From assembly GCF_008065155.1 (NCBI RefSeq), contig NZ_CP042820.1, positions 44,353 to 108,352 on the forward strand: DNA of 64,000 bases, read 5' to 3'. Every line of letters begins with the position of its first letter. Positions within the stretch are counted from its first letter, which is position 1. The notes beneath the pieces are model-generated. The model was not told the DNA's origin. It ran no database searches and was given only the letters and a program-made list of their open reading frames with translations. The stretch is from Octadecabacter sp. SW4 (GTDB lineage: Bacteria; Pseudomonadota; Alphaproteobacteria; Rhodobacterales; Rhodobacteraceae). The position numbers were made by a program, and so were the translations under genes. Positions 25,017 through 34,362 of this stretch are shown here, piece after piece.

Positions 25017-25768
25017 TGGCCTTACTGGAAAATCTTACATTTCTTGATGCGTCGTCATCGTCTGGGTTCCTGGTTTTGGGTCTTCTGTTTGGCATGGTTC
25101 ACGCCCTCGAAGCAGATCATTTGGCTGCGATCATTACGCTTAGCAGGGGCGGAAAAAACAAGCTCCTGCTGCGAGGCGCCTTCTGGGGCCTGGGTCACAC
25201 GGCGACGTTGCTGATCATGTCCATTGGCGTGATTGTGTTCAGCCTCGTTCTCAATGAGCAGCGCGCGGCAACGTTCGAATTTGCTGTTGGCGTCATGCTG
25301 GTTTTTCTCGGAGCACAGGTCGTGCACAGGTTTCGCAAGGACAGGCTGCACTATCACGTCCATCAACATGAGGGACAGGGGTATCACATGCACGTGCACA
25401 GTCACGCGTCCGATGTGGCCGACCATTCCAAAAGCTCGCATGCCCACGTACACGCCGAGCGATTTCCCCTGAAAGCCTTTTTCATTGGTCTGCTGCACGG
25501 CGCGGCCGGATCGTCCGGGCTCATCGTGCTGGCGGTCTCCAAAACTGGCGACCCCTGGCTGGCTGTCGGATATGTCGGTCTGGTCGGCCTTGGGTCCGTT
25601 CTTGGCATGGCGGCCATGTCCGTTGTTGTCGGTTGGCCGGTGCTCCAGGCGCCGAAAATCGCAAAAGGCCTTCATACCGCCGTGCAGATGTCCATTGCTG
25701 CGGTCGTTGTCGCCATCGGCCTGTCAATCATGTGGGAAACCGGACCAGTGGCCTGGGGGACTGGTTGA
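25016..25768 (+). CDS. UreH/NicO-like nickel permease
   Basis: A 250-residue membrane protein with about six helices. The first helices carry GLLFGMVHALEADHLAAIITL, a nickel-binding HAxxxDH-type pattern, and GAFWGLGHTATLLIM. A histidine-rich cytoplasmic or periplasmic loop follows (HYHVHQHEGQGYHMHVHSH). The second half repeats the pattern (FFIGLLHGAAGSSGLIVLAV). The family includes UreH, HupE/UreJ relatives and NicO. Inside the hyp cluster a nickel supply role is likely. The ATG overlaps the hypE stop. Confidence 0.8.
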   Translation: MALLENLTFLDASSSSGFLVLGLLFGMVHALEADHLAAIITLSRGGKNKLLLRGAFWGLGHTATLLIMSIGVIVFSLVLNEQRAATFEFAVGVMLVFLGAQVVHRFRKDRLHYHVHQHEGQGYHMHVHSHASDVADHSKSSHAHVHAERFPLKAFFIGLLHGAAGSSGLIVLAVSKTGDPWLAVGYVGLVGLGSVLGMAAMSVVVGWPVLQAPKIAKGLHTAVQMSIAAVVVAIGLSIMWETGPVAWGTG

Positions 25769-26010
25769 TGCACGAGCTTGGACTGGCCCGCAGCATTGCG
25801 GGTATCGCAGAAGAAAACGCCAAAGGGCGAAGGCTCAAGGAAGTCCGCGTGGCGATCGGCCCACAGGCCTGTGTGGAACGCGGCGCACTGACCTTTTGCT
25901 GGGATCTGGTGACCGAAAGTACCGCTATTTCCGGGGTGTCCTTGGGATTTATCGATGCGGACAACGACACATTCGTCGTACGCGAAATAGAATTTATGGA
26001 GGAAGCATAA
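25768..26010 (+). CDS. hypA: HypA-like nickel insertion protein lacking the zinc domain
   Basis: The 80-residue protein begins MHELGLARSIAGIAEENA, with the nickel-binding Met-His-Glu start of HypA, then EVRVAIGPQACVERGALTFCWDLVTEST and ends FVVREIEFMEEA, matching the usual VKEIE end. Normal HypA (about 113 residues) carries two CxxC zinc motifs in an inserted domain of roughly 35 residues; here that domain is absent and SLGFIDADND bridges the gap. The frame and operon coupling are clean (ATG overlaps the permease stop). Either a minimal HypA or an impaired one. Confidence 0.8.
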   Translation: MHELGLARSIAGIAEENAKGRRLKEVRVAIGPQACVERGALTFCWDLVTESTAISGVSLGFIDADNDTFVVREIEFMEEA

Positions 26011-26831
26011 TGTGTGGAGTATGCGGCTGCGCCGACCCTGCAAACGAGGTTTCGATGACCGATTCTCAAACCGGCGTCAAAGTCCTGTTGCGGGACGATC
26101 ATGCGCATGACCACGGACATGATCATGATCACGCGCATTCTCATGACGACCATCACCACGGTCATGATGAGCCGCATGTCCATGGCCCGGGCGGCGAGAT
26201 CATTTCCCTGGAAACTGCAATTCTCGGCAAAAACAACGAAATCGCGACCCGCAACCGCGGCTGGTTCGAAGGGCGCGGCGTCATCGCCCTGAATATCGTC
26301 TCCTCGCCCGGATCCGGTAAGACTACGCTGCTTGAAGAGACGATCAAGCGCATGAAGGACAAAGCCGATATCGCGGTCATCGAAGGTGATCAGATGACGT
26401 CGAATGACGCCGATCGTATCCGCGATGCAGGCGCCCGTGCCGTCCAGATCAACACCGGTGCCGGGTGCCATCTCGAAGCGGATATGATTGCCTTCGCCGT
26501 ACAATCTTTGGATCCCCAAACCGGGTCAATCCTGATGATCGAGAATGTGGGAAATCTGGTGTGTCCGGCCATGTTCGATCTGGGCGAAAAGATGAAAATC
26601 GCTGTGATTTCAACGACGGAAGGCGAAGACAAGCCGACCAAATACCCACATATGTTCCGCGCCGTGGAATGGGTCGTCATCAACAAAATGGATCTGGCTC
26701 CGCATGTGGATTTCGATGAAGAAGCCTGTCGGCAAAACATATTGGAGGTCAATCCGGGAGTGAAAATCTTCTGCCTGTCGGCCCGAACGGGGATGGCATG
26801 GATGCATGGTGTTCGAGCCTGGCCGAATTGA
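26010..26831 (+). CDS. hypB: HypB GTPase with frameshifted C-terminus
   Basis: The 273-residue frame begins MCGVCGCADP and has a nickel-storing histidine tract (about residues 31-58). The GTPase core is complete: IVSSPGSGKTTLLEE, VIEGDQMTSNDADRI, ENVGNLVCPAMFDLG, NKMDLAPH and the SARTG G5 box. The last residues (MAWMHGVRAWPN) do not fit. Adding one base in the GGGG at 26789-26792 restores TGDGMDAWCSSLAELKA and a stop at 26837-26839, the normal HypB end. So there is a -1 change near the end, real or a sequencing error. HypB delivers nickel with HypA. The ATG overlaps the hypA stop. Confidence 0.92.
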   Translation: MCGVCGCADPANEVSMTDSQTGVKVLLRDDHAHDHGHDHDHAHSHDDHHHGHDEPHVHGPGGEIISLETAILGKNNEIATRNRGWFEGRGVIALNIVSSPGSGKTTLLEETIKRMKDKADIAVIEGDQMTSNDADRIRDAGARAVQINTGAGCHLEADMIAFAVQSLDPQTGSILMIENVGNLVCPAMFDLGEKMKIAVISTTEGEDKPTKYPHMFRAVEWVVINKMDLAPHVDFDEEACRQNILEVNPGVKIFCLSARTGMAWMHGVRAWPN

Positions 26832-26845
26832 AAGCCTGAAATTGA

Positions 26846-26926
26846 ACGGATTGGTGAGTTACCTCTCCTGTCAAGTCACTGCTGTGAGACCCTCATCCAT
26901 ATCGTGAGTGCAGCGCACCAATCCGT
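26846..26926. other. Long-range inverted repeat after hypB
   Basis: acggattggtg (26846-26856) is the exact reverse complement of caccaatccgt (26916-26926), with a 59-base loop. A gtaaaaaaaa tract follows. It may be a structured 3' end of the hyp transcript or a remnant of a small inverted-repeat element. Confidence 0.45.
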
Positions 26927-27099
26927 GTAAAAAAAAGATCACCACCCAGCCGCAGATGGACTATCGAATTGCGACCCCTCCACCTGCCGGATTATTTGCG
27001 TGCCTAGAGCGCCAATTTAGGGTGTGTACCTGCGCGCTGTTGAAAGCATTTAGCTGCTCCAATTTTGCAGCGGTCTGAACGGTCTTTGGTACGGCGAGC

Positions 27100-27240
27100 C
27101 ATGAATTCGCCCCCGGCTTCTTGCAGCGACCAGAATGAGTGACCGGTTCTCCCGCTGCACTGCGGCACAAGCATTTTTGCTCGTGCAACATTTTTCACGC
27201 TGCGAGCGCGCGCAGCGAAAACTAAAGACTTCTGCAATGG
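27100..27240 (-). repeat. Dispersed intergenic repeat family A, copy 1
   Basis: On the minus strand this reads gctgcgcgcgctcgcagcgt, then aaaaatg, gagaaccggtca and gcgaattcatgg. The second copy, on the plus strand at 35670-35800, reads actgcgtgcgctcgcagcgt, aaaaatg, gagaaacggtca and gcgaattgaca in the same order. Both give similar but meaningless short open frames. Confidence 0.6.
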
Positions 27241-27389
27241 GCTCGTTTGAGACCTTCGCGGCATCCCGCCTTAACGTCGGCAATGGCGTGAAAGGGCGTC
27301 TGTGCGCAGATGTTTTGGTCATCCCCATAATGTAGAGATCTCAAGAGTCTTATCGTCCGGGAAGTTTTGCTGTAACGTTCGATCGTCGC

Positions 27390-27572
27390 GTGAACGGGGA
27401 CTCTGAGTTGAAACAACCTTCAGATCGTAAACAGGCCTGCGACAAAGTCGATCTGTCCAAGGTCCATTCCTCCGACAGCCGATCTCGGGTCGCTCTGAGT
27501 GTTGCCGATATGCCTAGAGACCTAGGCGAGCTGCTGGATAGGGGCCTTGAGGACCATTTCCGTGACCGCTGA
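27390..27572 (+). CDS. Possible small protein, first of a two-gene unit
   Basis: A 60-residue frame from a GTG at 27390, ending one base before the ATG of the next small gene. It is polar (SDRKQACDKVDLSKVHSSDS, then RVALSVADMPRDLGELLDRG). No ribosome binding site is convincing. It may be a remnant of a plasmid stability unit. Low confidence that it is expressed. Confidence 0.3.
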   Translation: MNGDSELKQPSDRKQACDKVDLSKVHSSDSRSRVALSVADMPRDLGELLDRGLEDHFRDR

Positions 27573-27573
27573 C

Positions 27574-27708
27574 ATGAAATCTCATTATGCCTGGTTTCGG
27601 TCCAAGGTGGAGGAGGCGCTGAATGACCAGCAGGCCGCGACACCTCATTCCAACGTAATGAATCTTGTGCAGGCGGTGATTGATGAGAAGCGCCGCCAAC
27701 AGTCTTGA
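27574..27708 (+). CDS. Small antitoxin-like (stability determinant) protein
   Basis: A 44-residue protein, MKSHYAWFRSKVEEALNDQQ followed by HSNVMNLVQAVIDEKRR. The pattern (Y/W-F-R-x-K-V, A-L-x-D, P-H-x-x-V-M, I-x-E-K-R) matches the short stability-determinant antitoxins that accompany ParE/RelE toxins. No toxin gene follows, because IS630 lies immediately downstream. It may be an orphan antitoxin. Confidence 0.45.
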   Translation: MKSHYAWFRSKVEEALNDQQAATPHSNVMNLVQAVIDEKRRQQS

Positions 27709-27816
27709 ACAGTGCGTTCTGGTCTTACCTGGTACCTTCGTGCGTTTCGGGGTGTTTTGGTGGGTTGCCGCCGCTTCTTCTGTCAAAAAAAGTGTTTGCC
27801 GATCGGCTGCGTGACT

Positions 27817-28870
27817 TAAAGCATTCCGCCTTTAACCTGAGACATATCCGGCAGCCTTAAAGTAGTTCCAGCACTCTTGAGGCGAGTAGAGATTGCAGAC
27901 TTCGGCGATGGCCTCAAACATGTCGGTGAATGTCCTCGCGCCGATCCGCCTGAGGTGGGCCTTGAGTTTGGAGAAAGCCATTTCAATGGGATTGAGGTCC
28001 GGACTGTAAGGCGGGAGGAAGAGGAACCAGCACCCGGCATCCCGCATCGCCTTGGCCGCCGAGGCGTTCTTGTGGGTGGCGAGATTGTCGAGAATGACGA
28101 CGGTGCCGGGGGCCAGTTCCGGAACCAGCACCCTCGCGACATAAGCCGCGAATGCCGGGCCGTCCATCGCGCCCTTGATCACCCAGGGCGCGATCATGGC
28201 ATCGGCGGTGAGGCCCGCGATGAACGTCTGCGTACCCCATGACCCGAACGGGGCGTCCATGACCAGGCGATTCCCGCGCGGTGCCCATCCCCTCAACCGG
28301 GTCAGGTTGGTTTTCACAGAGGTTTCGTCAATGAAGACAACGCGTTCGGGTTGGGCTGACACGGCTGGAAGGCGATGCTTGAACCAGTCGTCGCGCTGCC
28401 GCCTTACCTTGGTTCGACGGCGTTCGGCGGCCACCAGAGACTTTTTTTGTGTGTATAGCCGAGCTTGCGAAGGAACTTGCCAATCGCGTTCGGGTGCGCA
28501 CGCACACCGGTCGCGTCATGTAGGGCAGAGGCCAGTTCCGGCATCGTGATGTCGCCATCCTGCGCAATGACTTCTGCGAAGAAGCTGCGATGCGGATCGA
28601 GCTTTCCCTTACCCCTGGGGCGACCTTGAGGGGCCGCGCGGGCCTGTCCGGTGCGGCGGATCGCAAGCCCCACCGCGCCCCGGTGGCAGGCGAAAGCTTC
28701 AAGCGCAACGCCGCCGCTCGCCCGCTTGACCCTTCCTCAATCAATCTCTGAAACCGCGCACGAAGCGCATCCGGCAAAGGTGCTGACATGATACATCCTC
28801 CCAAACAAGATGAATCACAGATCAAACCTCAAGGGAATCCCCCGATTCAGGTTTTTGGCGGGACGCTTTA
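27817..28870 (-). mobile_element. IS630-family insertion sequence
   Basis: Imperfect terminal inverted repeats run from taaagcattccgcc (27817) inward and, on the other strand, from taaagcgtcccgcc (28870) inward; 19 of 24 bases agree. Both ends lie at TA (27817-27818 and 28869-28870), the target duplicated by IS630/Tc1 elements. The element is about 1.05 kb with one broken transposase gene. Confidence 0.75.
27832..28789 (-). pseudogene. IS630 transposase, reading frame broken at two places
   Basis: The N-terminal part MSAPLPDALRARFQRLIEEG (from 28789) is a helix-turn-helix region. At a C-run on the plus strand (28668-28671) the frame must change to continue as LAIRRTGQARAAPQGRPRGK, then ITMPELASALHDATGVRAHP and FLRKLGYTHKKS. 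At a T-run (28442-28448) it must change again to give VAAERRRTKVRRQRDDWF and the DDE domain (VVFIDETSVKTNL, VILDNLATHKN, FLPPYSPDLNPIE). The A-run shift could be programmed -1 slippage, which some IS630 members use; the other looks like a mutation. Confidence 0.8.
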
Positions 28871-28965
28871 GCCTTTGATTCGGACAAGGGCGGGTCGCGC
28901 TCGTAATCTGAAATTCTGCACTCACTCTCGTTGCCCAACCTCCGTCATAGCTTTCGGCGGAAACC

Positions 28966-28986
28966 CCAAAAAGTGTAGAGCGGGCT
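28966..28986 (+). promoter_or_regulatory. Leader motif with AGAGC-NN-GCTTT, copy 2
   Basis: aaaaagtgtagagcgggctt followed by t. The palindrome core 28975-28986 differs by one base from the consensus AAAGC-NN-GCTTT. It lies 45 bases before the DarB-like gene and belongs to the family at 4896, 33293 and 34682. Confidence 0.45.
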
Positions 28987-29030
28987 TTTTGTCCTTTGGA
29001 ACTCAGACCCTGATCCAAAGGAAAATCCCC

Positions 29031-32000
29031 ATGACCAAGCCTAATCCGGCAAACCCGGCATTCCCAATCTCCGACACTGATCTCGCACATGCCATCGCGC
29101 AGATCGGCGCGGAGATTGACCATATACCTCTGCGTAGCTCAGCGCTTGCGCGCATCATGCGCGAGACGTTTCATGGCAGCGATGCCGGCGGTGCCTGGGA
29201 CTGGCGCATGGCATATGACCTGATGCAGGCCGCGGCTGTTCAGGTGCTGCTGCGTGGGGACGGCGCGGCAGGTGACATCGCCGCTGCAAGGCTGCTTGCC
29301 TCGCGGCTCCTGACGGAAACCCGCCGGTCAGAGCAGCAGATCCGGCTGCAGCAGTTTTCCACGCCGCTGCCATTTGCGGCGCTGGTCTTGCGGGCTGCGG
29401 CGATCCGCAAGGGCGAGACCGTTCTGGAGCCCTCGGCTGGCACCGGTGCCCTGGCTGCTTTCGCTGCCCAAACCGGTGCCACGGTTGTGCTCAATGAGAT
29501 CGACCCCTTTCGCCAGCACCTCCTGCGCGCGGTTTTCGGCGGCGAGGTGACGGGCCATGACGGCGAGCATATCGACGATCTGCTGCAGTCGCCGGTTCTA
29601 CCCGACGTCGTGGTGATGAACCCGCCCTTCGCCTCCTCGGTCGATCGCTCCCGAGACAAGCACATCGCCGCCAAACATCTCGTCGCGGCTGCAAAGCGTC
29701 TGGCACCAGGTGGGCGCCTGGTGGCGATCATGCCGCCGGGATTCGCGCCCGAATGCGATGCCGCGCATTGGTCACGCGCCTGCGGTCTCCTGACGCCACG
29801 ATTGGCGCTGACGATGCCGAGGCAGGTCTACCGCAAGCTCGGCACCTCTGTCGAAACCCAGCTGATGGTCTTCGACAAGGTGCAGGAGGGCGGCGAGATG
29901 ATCCGCGCCACTTTGTGCGATCTGGATGAAGCCCTTCCGTTTGTCGATGCCGTGGCCGCAACACGGACCGAGATGAGCCCGGCCCAACGGGTTGAAGCGA
30001 TCCCTCATGCTCGGCCGACCGTTCGATCATCTGTCCCGCGCAAGACCGCTGCCGGTGTTATCACCGCCCCCACAGCCAGGGCCAATGCCGTCCGTCCGCT
30101 CAGCTTCACGAGCCTTCAGACCCCGCGCAACAACATGCCCATCTCGGACATCTATGCGCGCTACCGTCCGCAGCGGATCGAGATCGCGGGTGCGCAGGAA
30201 CATCCCACCCCGCTCGTCGAAAGCATCGCCATGGCCTCGGTTGCCCCGCCCATGCCCTCAAACACGGGCAGTGATGACTTGCGCCTGCCCACACGGTTGA
30301 TCGAGGAGGGAGATCTCTCCGAGGCGCAGCTCGAGACCATCATCATGGCGCATGATGCCCATGGGCGTGATCTGCCCGGTCGGTTTACCATCGATGACGA
30401 CCAGACCAAGCTGACGCGCGCCGATGATGACCCGGATGCACGTGCCTATCGCCTTGGCTATTTCCTCGGCGACGGCACCGGTTGCGGCAAGGGCCGCGAA
30501 TGCGCGGGGCTCATTCTCGTGAACTGGCTTTCCGGGCGCAGGAAGGCGATCTGGGTCTCCAAATCCGCCACGCTTATCGAGGACGCGATCCGCGACTGGA
30601 CCGATCTCGGCGGCTCGCCTGCCGACATTCAGCCGCTCTCCAAATGGAAACCGGACCAGCCGATCCCGATGGGCGACGGTATCCTCTTTGTCACCTACGC
30701 CACGCTGCGGTCCGCGGGCAAATGCGGTACCACGCGACTGAGCCAGGTTCTCGACTGGATGGGTGAAGACTTCGAAGGCGTCCTCGCTTTTGATGAGGCC
30801 CATGCCATGCAAAACGCGGCCGGGTCCGAGCAGGGCAGGGGGGTCAAACCCTCGCAGCAGGGCCTTGCGGGCCTGCGGCTGCAACTGGCAGCACCCCGCG
30901 CCCGCGTCTTCTACATCTCGGCCACGGGTGCCACGAGCGTGCACAATCTCGCCTATGCCGCGCGGCTGGGGCTCTGGGGCAGGGCCCCGAATACCCCTTC
31001 CCAAGCCGCGAGAGCTTCGTTTCTGCGATGGAAGCCGGCGGTGTCGCCGCCATGGAGGTGGTTGCCCGCGATCTCAAGACGCTCGGCCTCTACATGGCCC
31101 GCGCCCTCAGCTTTGATGGCGTGGAGTATGACGTGCTCGAGCACGCGCTCACCCCGGCCCAGATCGAGGTCTATGACGCCTACGCTGGAGCGTTTCGCAC
31201 CATCCACCACAATCTCGAAGCCGCGCTGACGGCGACCGGCGTCAACGACGCCTCGGGCGAGACCAATGCGTCGGCCGCACGCGCCTCGGCCAAGTCCCGC
31301 TTCGAAAGCACGAAACAGCGCTTCTTCAACCATCTCCTGATGGGCATGAAGGCTCCAAGCATTATCCGCGCCATCGAGGACGATCTGGCGGCGGGCAAGG
31401 CTTGCGTCATCCAGGTGGTCTCGACGGGTGAGAGCCTGCTGAAACGTCGACTTGAGACGATGGATCCCGAGGATGAACTCGTCGAGGGTGCCTTGACGCC
31501 GCGCGACTATGTTCTCGGCTACCTCGAACAGGCCTTCCCAATCCATGCTCAAAAGCTCGTGGAGATCGATGGCAATATGGTGGCCGAGCCGCTCCGCGAT
31601 GAAACTGGCGCGCTGGTCGTCTCGCGCGAGGCGCTCGCTCTGCGCGATGCGGCCATGATGGAGTTGATGACGCTGGCCCCGATCCCCTCGGCGCTCGATC
31701 AGATCCTCTGGGCTTTTGGCGACGAGGCCGTAGCCGAAGTGACCGGAAGGTCGATTCGACCTCTGAAGGCGGACGATGGCCACCTCTTCATCGAGAAGCG
31801 CGCCGCCAGCAGCAATTCGTCCGAGACCCAAGCCTTCATGGACGGCGAAAAGGATATCCTGATCTTCTCCGACGCGGGCGGTACGGGCCGGTCCTATCAC
31901 GCGGCGCAAACGGCGAAGAACCAGAAACGGCGGCGGCACTACCTGCTGGAGCCCGGCTGGCGCGCCGATGCGGCCATCCAGGGGCTGGGCCGTACGCATC

Positions 32001-33292
32001 GCTCGGCCCAGGTAAGCGCGCCCTTCTTCCGGGTCTGCACCTCAGATGTGCATGGCGAAAAGCGTTTCACCTCGACGATAGCCAAGCGCCTCGACCAGCT
32101 GGGGGCCTTGACCAAGGGTCAGCGCGAGACCGGCTCGCAGGGCATGTTCCGCGAGGAGGACAATCTCGAAAGCCCGATCGCACGGGCGGCTCTGCGTGGG
32201 TATTTCGCCGATCTTGCCGCCGGGCGCGCTGAGGCGATGAGCTACGAGAGCTTCACCGACTGGACAGCCCTGCGGCTGATCGACAAGGACGGGGTGCTCC
32301 TTGAGGAGCTTCCCCCGATCCAGCGGTTTCTCAACCGGGTGCTTGCCCTTCCCATCCACATGCAGAACGCACTCTTTGCCGAGTTCATGCGCCGGATTGC
32401 CGATCAGACGGAACGGGCGCGCGCGGCGGGCGCGCTCGATCTCGGCGTGGAAACCCTGCGCGGCGAAAAGATCGAGCAGGTCTCCACAGAGGATCTCTGG
32501 ACCTGCCCGAAATCCGGCGCGGTGACGCGGATCATCGGGCTCAAGGTGACCGACCTGGTCCATGTCCTTGACGCCGAAGAGGCCATATCGCGCAATCCGG
32601 ACAAGCTGCCCATGGTCAATCGCGCCTCCGGTCGCGCGGCGCTCATCTCGGCGCGGTCCATGCAGATGTATGACGAAGACATCGTCACGCTGATGCGCAA
32701 GGTTGTGCGGCCAAACGGGTCGAGCTACCTGGAGGAGGCGCGGTTCACGTCTTCGGCCTGGGAAGACATCGAAAGGCCCGAGTTTGCAAAGCTTTGGGAT
32801 GCCGAGGCAGCGTCCCTGCCAAAAACCACCACAACCAAGCTCTACCTGCTGACCGGGCTCTTGTTGCCGATCTGGAAGGATATTCCGACCACCAATGAGC
32901 GCATCTACCGGGTCACGCCCGATGGGGCGACCGCCATGATCGGGCGCACGCTGAGCGAAGAAGGGGCGGCCGCGCTGCGCGCCCGCTTCCTCGTGTCCAA
33001 CCCGCAAACACCGCAGGAGATGTTGACCGCTGCGCTCGGCACCACGGCGCCGGTCGATCTGGGCCGGGGTCTCACCCTGACCCGTCGCCGTGTCGCAGGC
33101 GAGATGCGCCTTGAGTTGTGCGGCGTTGACAGGGGCATGATTGATGGCCTCAAGGCCCTCGGCTGCTTCACCGAGATCATCGCCTTCCAGCTACGGGTGT
33201 TCCTGCCGCATGGGGACGGGATCGACACGGGAAGCATTCTGGCCCGGATCGTGGGGCAGGAAGCCGCCATGACGTCAGAACAAGCCGCCTGA
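29031..33292 (+). CDS. DarB-like methyltransferase-SNO helicase fusion, internally frameshifted
   Basis: About 1,420 residues once one frame change is allowed. The N-terminal part is an adenine-type methyltransferase (ETVLEPSAGTGALAAFAAQT, NEIDPFRQHLLRAVF, VVVMNPPFAS). The middle is the strawberry-notch helicase core (YFLGDGTGCGKGRECAGLI, VSKSATLIEDAIRDW, LAFDEAHAMQ, FYISATGATS). The C-terminal SNO domain has DILIFSDAGGTGRSYHA, then WRADAAIQGLGRTHRSAQ. The frame breaks at GGGG 30976-30979; one more G gives LWGQGPEYPFPSRESFVSAM and joins the second part (31028 onward). The phage P1 DarB protein has the same architecture and protects DNA from restriction. With the ArdC-like gene it forms an antirestriction set. 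Confidence 0.82.
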
Positions 33293-33310
33293 AAAGTCAA
33301 AGCGGGCTTT
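33293..33310 (+). promoter_or_regulatory. Leader motif with AAAGC-GG-GCTTT, copy 3
   Basis: aaaagtcaaagcgggcttt lies directly after the stop of the DarB-like gene, with the palindrome aaagc-gg-gcttt at 33299-33310. It differs from copy 1 by two bases. Confidence 0.45.
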
Positions 33311-33412
33311 CGGTCGGGCGTCGCGGATCGGGGTTTGCCCGGGCTGCGCTTTCCGGGCGCGGGCAGACCAATGCCAGGCCCACTCCCCAAGTTCAGACGA
33401 GAGGACAGACCC

Positions 33413-33799
33413 ATGACCAATCCCCAGATCGATTATGCCGCAATGGCGGCTCAGTGGCGTGCAGAGCGCGAAACCACATTGAAGGCATCCCGAACGGAGC
33501 TGCTCGCGCAACTACGTGCGCTTGGCATCAGCGAGGTCACTGCCGAATACGAAGGCTATGGCGACTCCGGCAATGTCGAGGATGTGACGGTGCAGCCTGC
33601 AGAGGTCCAACTGCCGGAGGCGCTTGCCACAGATGTTGGCGACTTCGCCTGGTCGCTCGCCTATCACCATCACCCGGGGTTCGAAAACAACGAGGGCGGC
33701 TACGGCACGCTGACCTGGGACATAGCACTAGACAGCATCATCCTCGATCACGCGGACCGCTATGTCGAATGCTCGCACAGCTATGACGAGGGGCTTTGA
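33413..33799 (+). CDS. DUF6878-like plasmid protein
   Basis: A 128-residue protein from MTNPQIDYAAMAAQWRAERE with GAGAGGAC upstream. The centre reads ELLAQLRALGISEVTAEYEG with YGDSGNVEDVTVQPAEV and then AYHHHPGFENNEGGYGTLTW. The pattern is that of a plasmid family listed as DUF6878. It has no cysteines suited to metal binding and no signal peptide. The next gene starts one base after its stop. Function unknown. Confidence 0.7.
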   Translation: MTNPQIDYAAMAAQWRAERETTLKASRTELLAQLRALGISEVTAEYEGYGDSGNVEDVTVQPAEVQLPEALATDVGDFAWSLAYHHHPGFENNEGGYGTLTWDIALDSIILDHADRYVECSHSYDEGL

Positions 33800-33800
33800 G

Positions 33801-34262
33801 ATGGCCCATCCGCTTCATCATGCTGAAAGCTCTGCCCGGAAATTCGGCGGGGTGCCGTCTGACTATCAGTCTGTGCACGATTGGTTTGACGCCTCGAAAG
33901 AGCACCTCGCGCTCTTCACGCACAGAGCTTTGCGCCATCACGCCCAAGGCATGTTCGAGGCCGAACGTGTCTTCGGTCTGACCCTGACCAATAGTGCAGG
34001 CCGCGACATCCCCGTGCGCTGGATCGGCGAGCAGCATATCCGTGAAGACTGCCAGGGCCGCATCCCGAGCATGGCGGACTGGCTGCGACGGATACAGCCT
34101 GAGCCATGGATGGCCAATGGCCAAATCGACCGGCATTCCGGCTCCGAGCCCTGCGGCGACCCAAGGGTTGCCTGGGCCTCCGAGGTCGCCGCCGGAAGAA
34201 CGGTTCTTGGCCTGAAGGATTGGATGGCGGCGCGCGCGACGCAAGCCACGCAAAGCGCCTGA
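33801..34262 (+). CDS. DUF6915-like plasmid protein
   Basis: A 153-residue protein starting MAHPLHHAESSARKFGGVPS, with HDWFDASKEHLALFTHRALR, HHAQGMFEAERVFG and IPVRWIGEQHIREDCQGRIP. The several conserved His and the WIGEQH segment match DUF6915 as I recall it. Conserved His/Glu residues hint at metal binding, but no catalysis is known. It is coupled to the preceding gene. Confidence 0.65.
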   Translation: MAHPLHHAESSARKFGGVPSDYQSVHDWFDASKEHLALFTHRALRHHAQGMFEAERVFGLTLTNSAGRDIPVRWIGEQHIREDCQGRIPSMADWLRRIQPEPWMANGQIDRHSGSEPCGDPRVAWASEVAAGRTVLGLKDWMAARATQATQSA

Positions 34263-34362
34263 CAGCTCTCGGCCGTTTGCCAAACAAATCTTGCATGGAA
34301 GCCCGGTCGGAAGATCGGACTTCTTGCGTCGTTTCCCCACCATTCTTCGTAAGGAGGTTCGC

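Larger units (their letters stand above)
26832..27389. other. Gene-free region at the right border of the hydrogenase module
   Basis: About 560 bases. They contain an 11-bp inverted repeat (26846-26926) and one copy of repeat family A (27100-27240). No coding frame with sensible protein features was found. Confidence 0.5.

Noticed and set aside
26010..26831. hypB as a natural shortened variant
   Set aside because: The downstream bases encode the normal HypB end perfectly in the next frame up to a stop, so an indel is the simpler reading.
30953..31999. Minus-strand open frame in the DarB-like gene
   Set aside because: Antisense shadow; the plus strand contains recognisable SNO motifs throughout.
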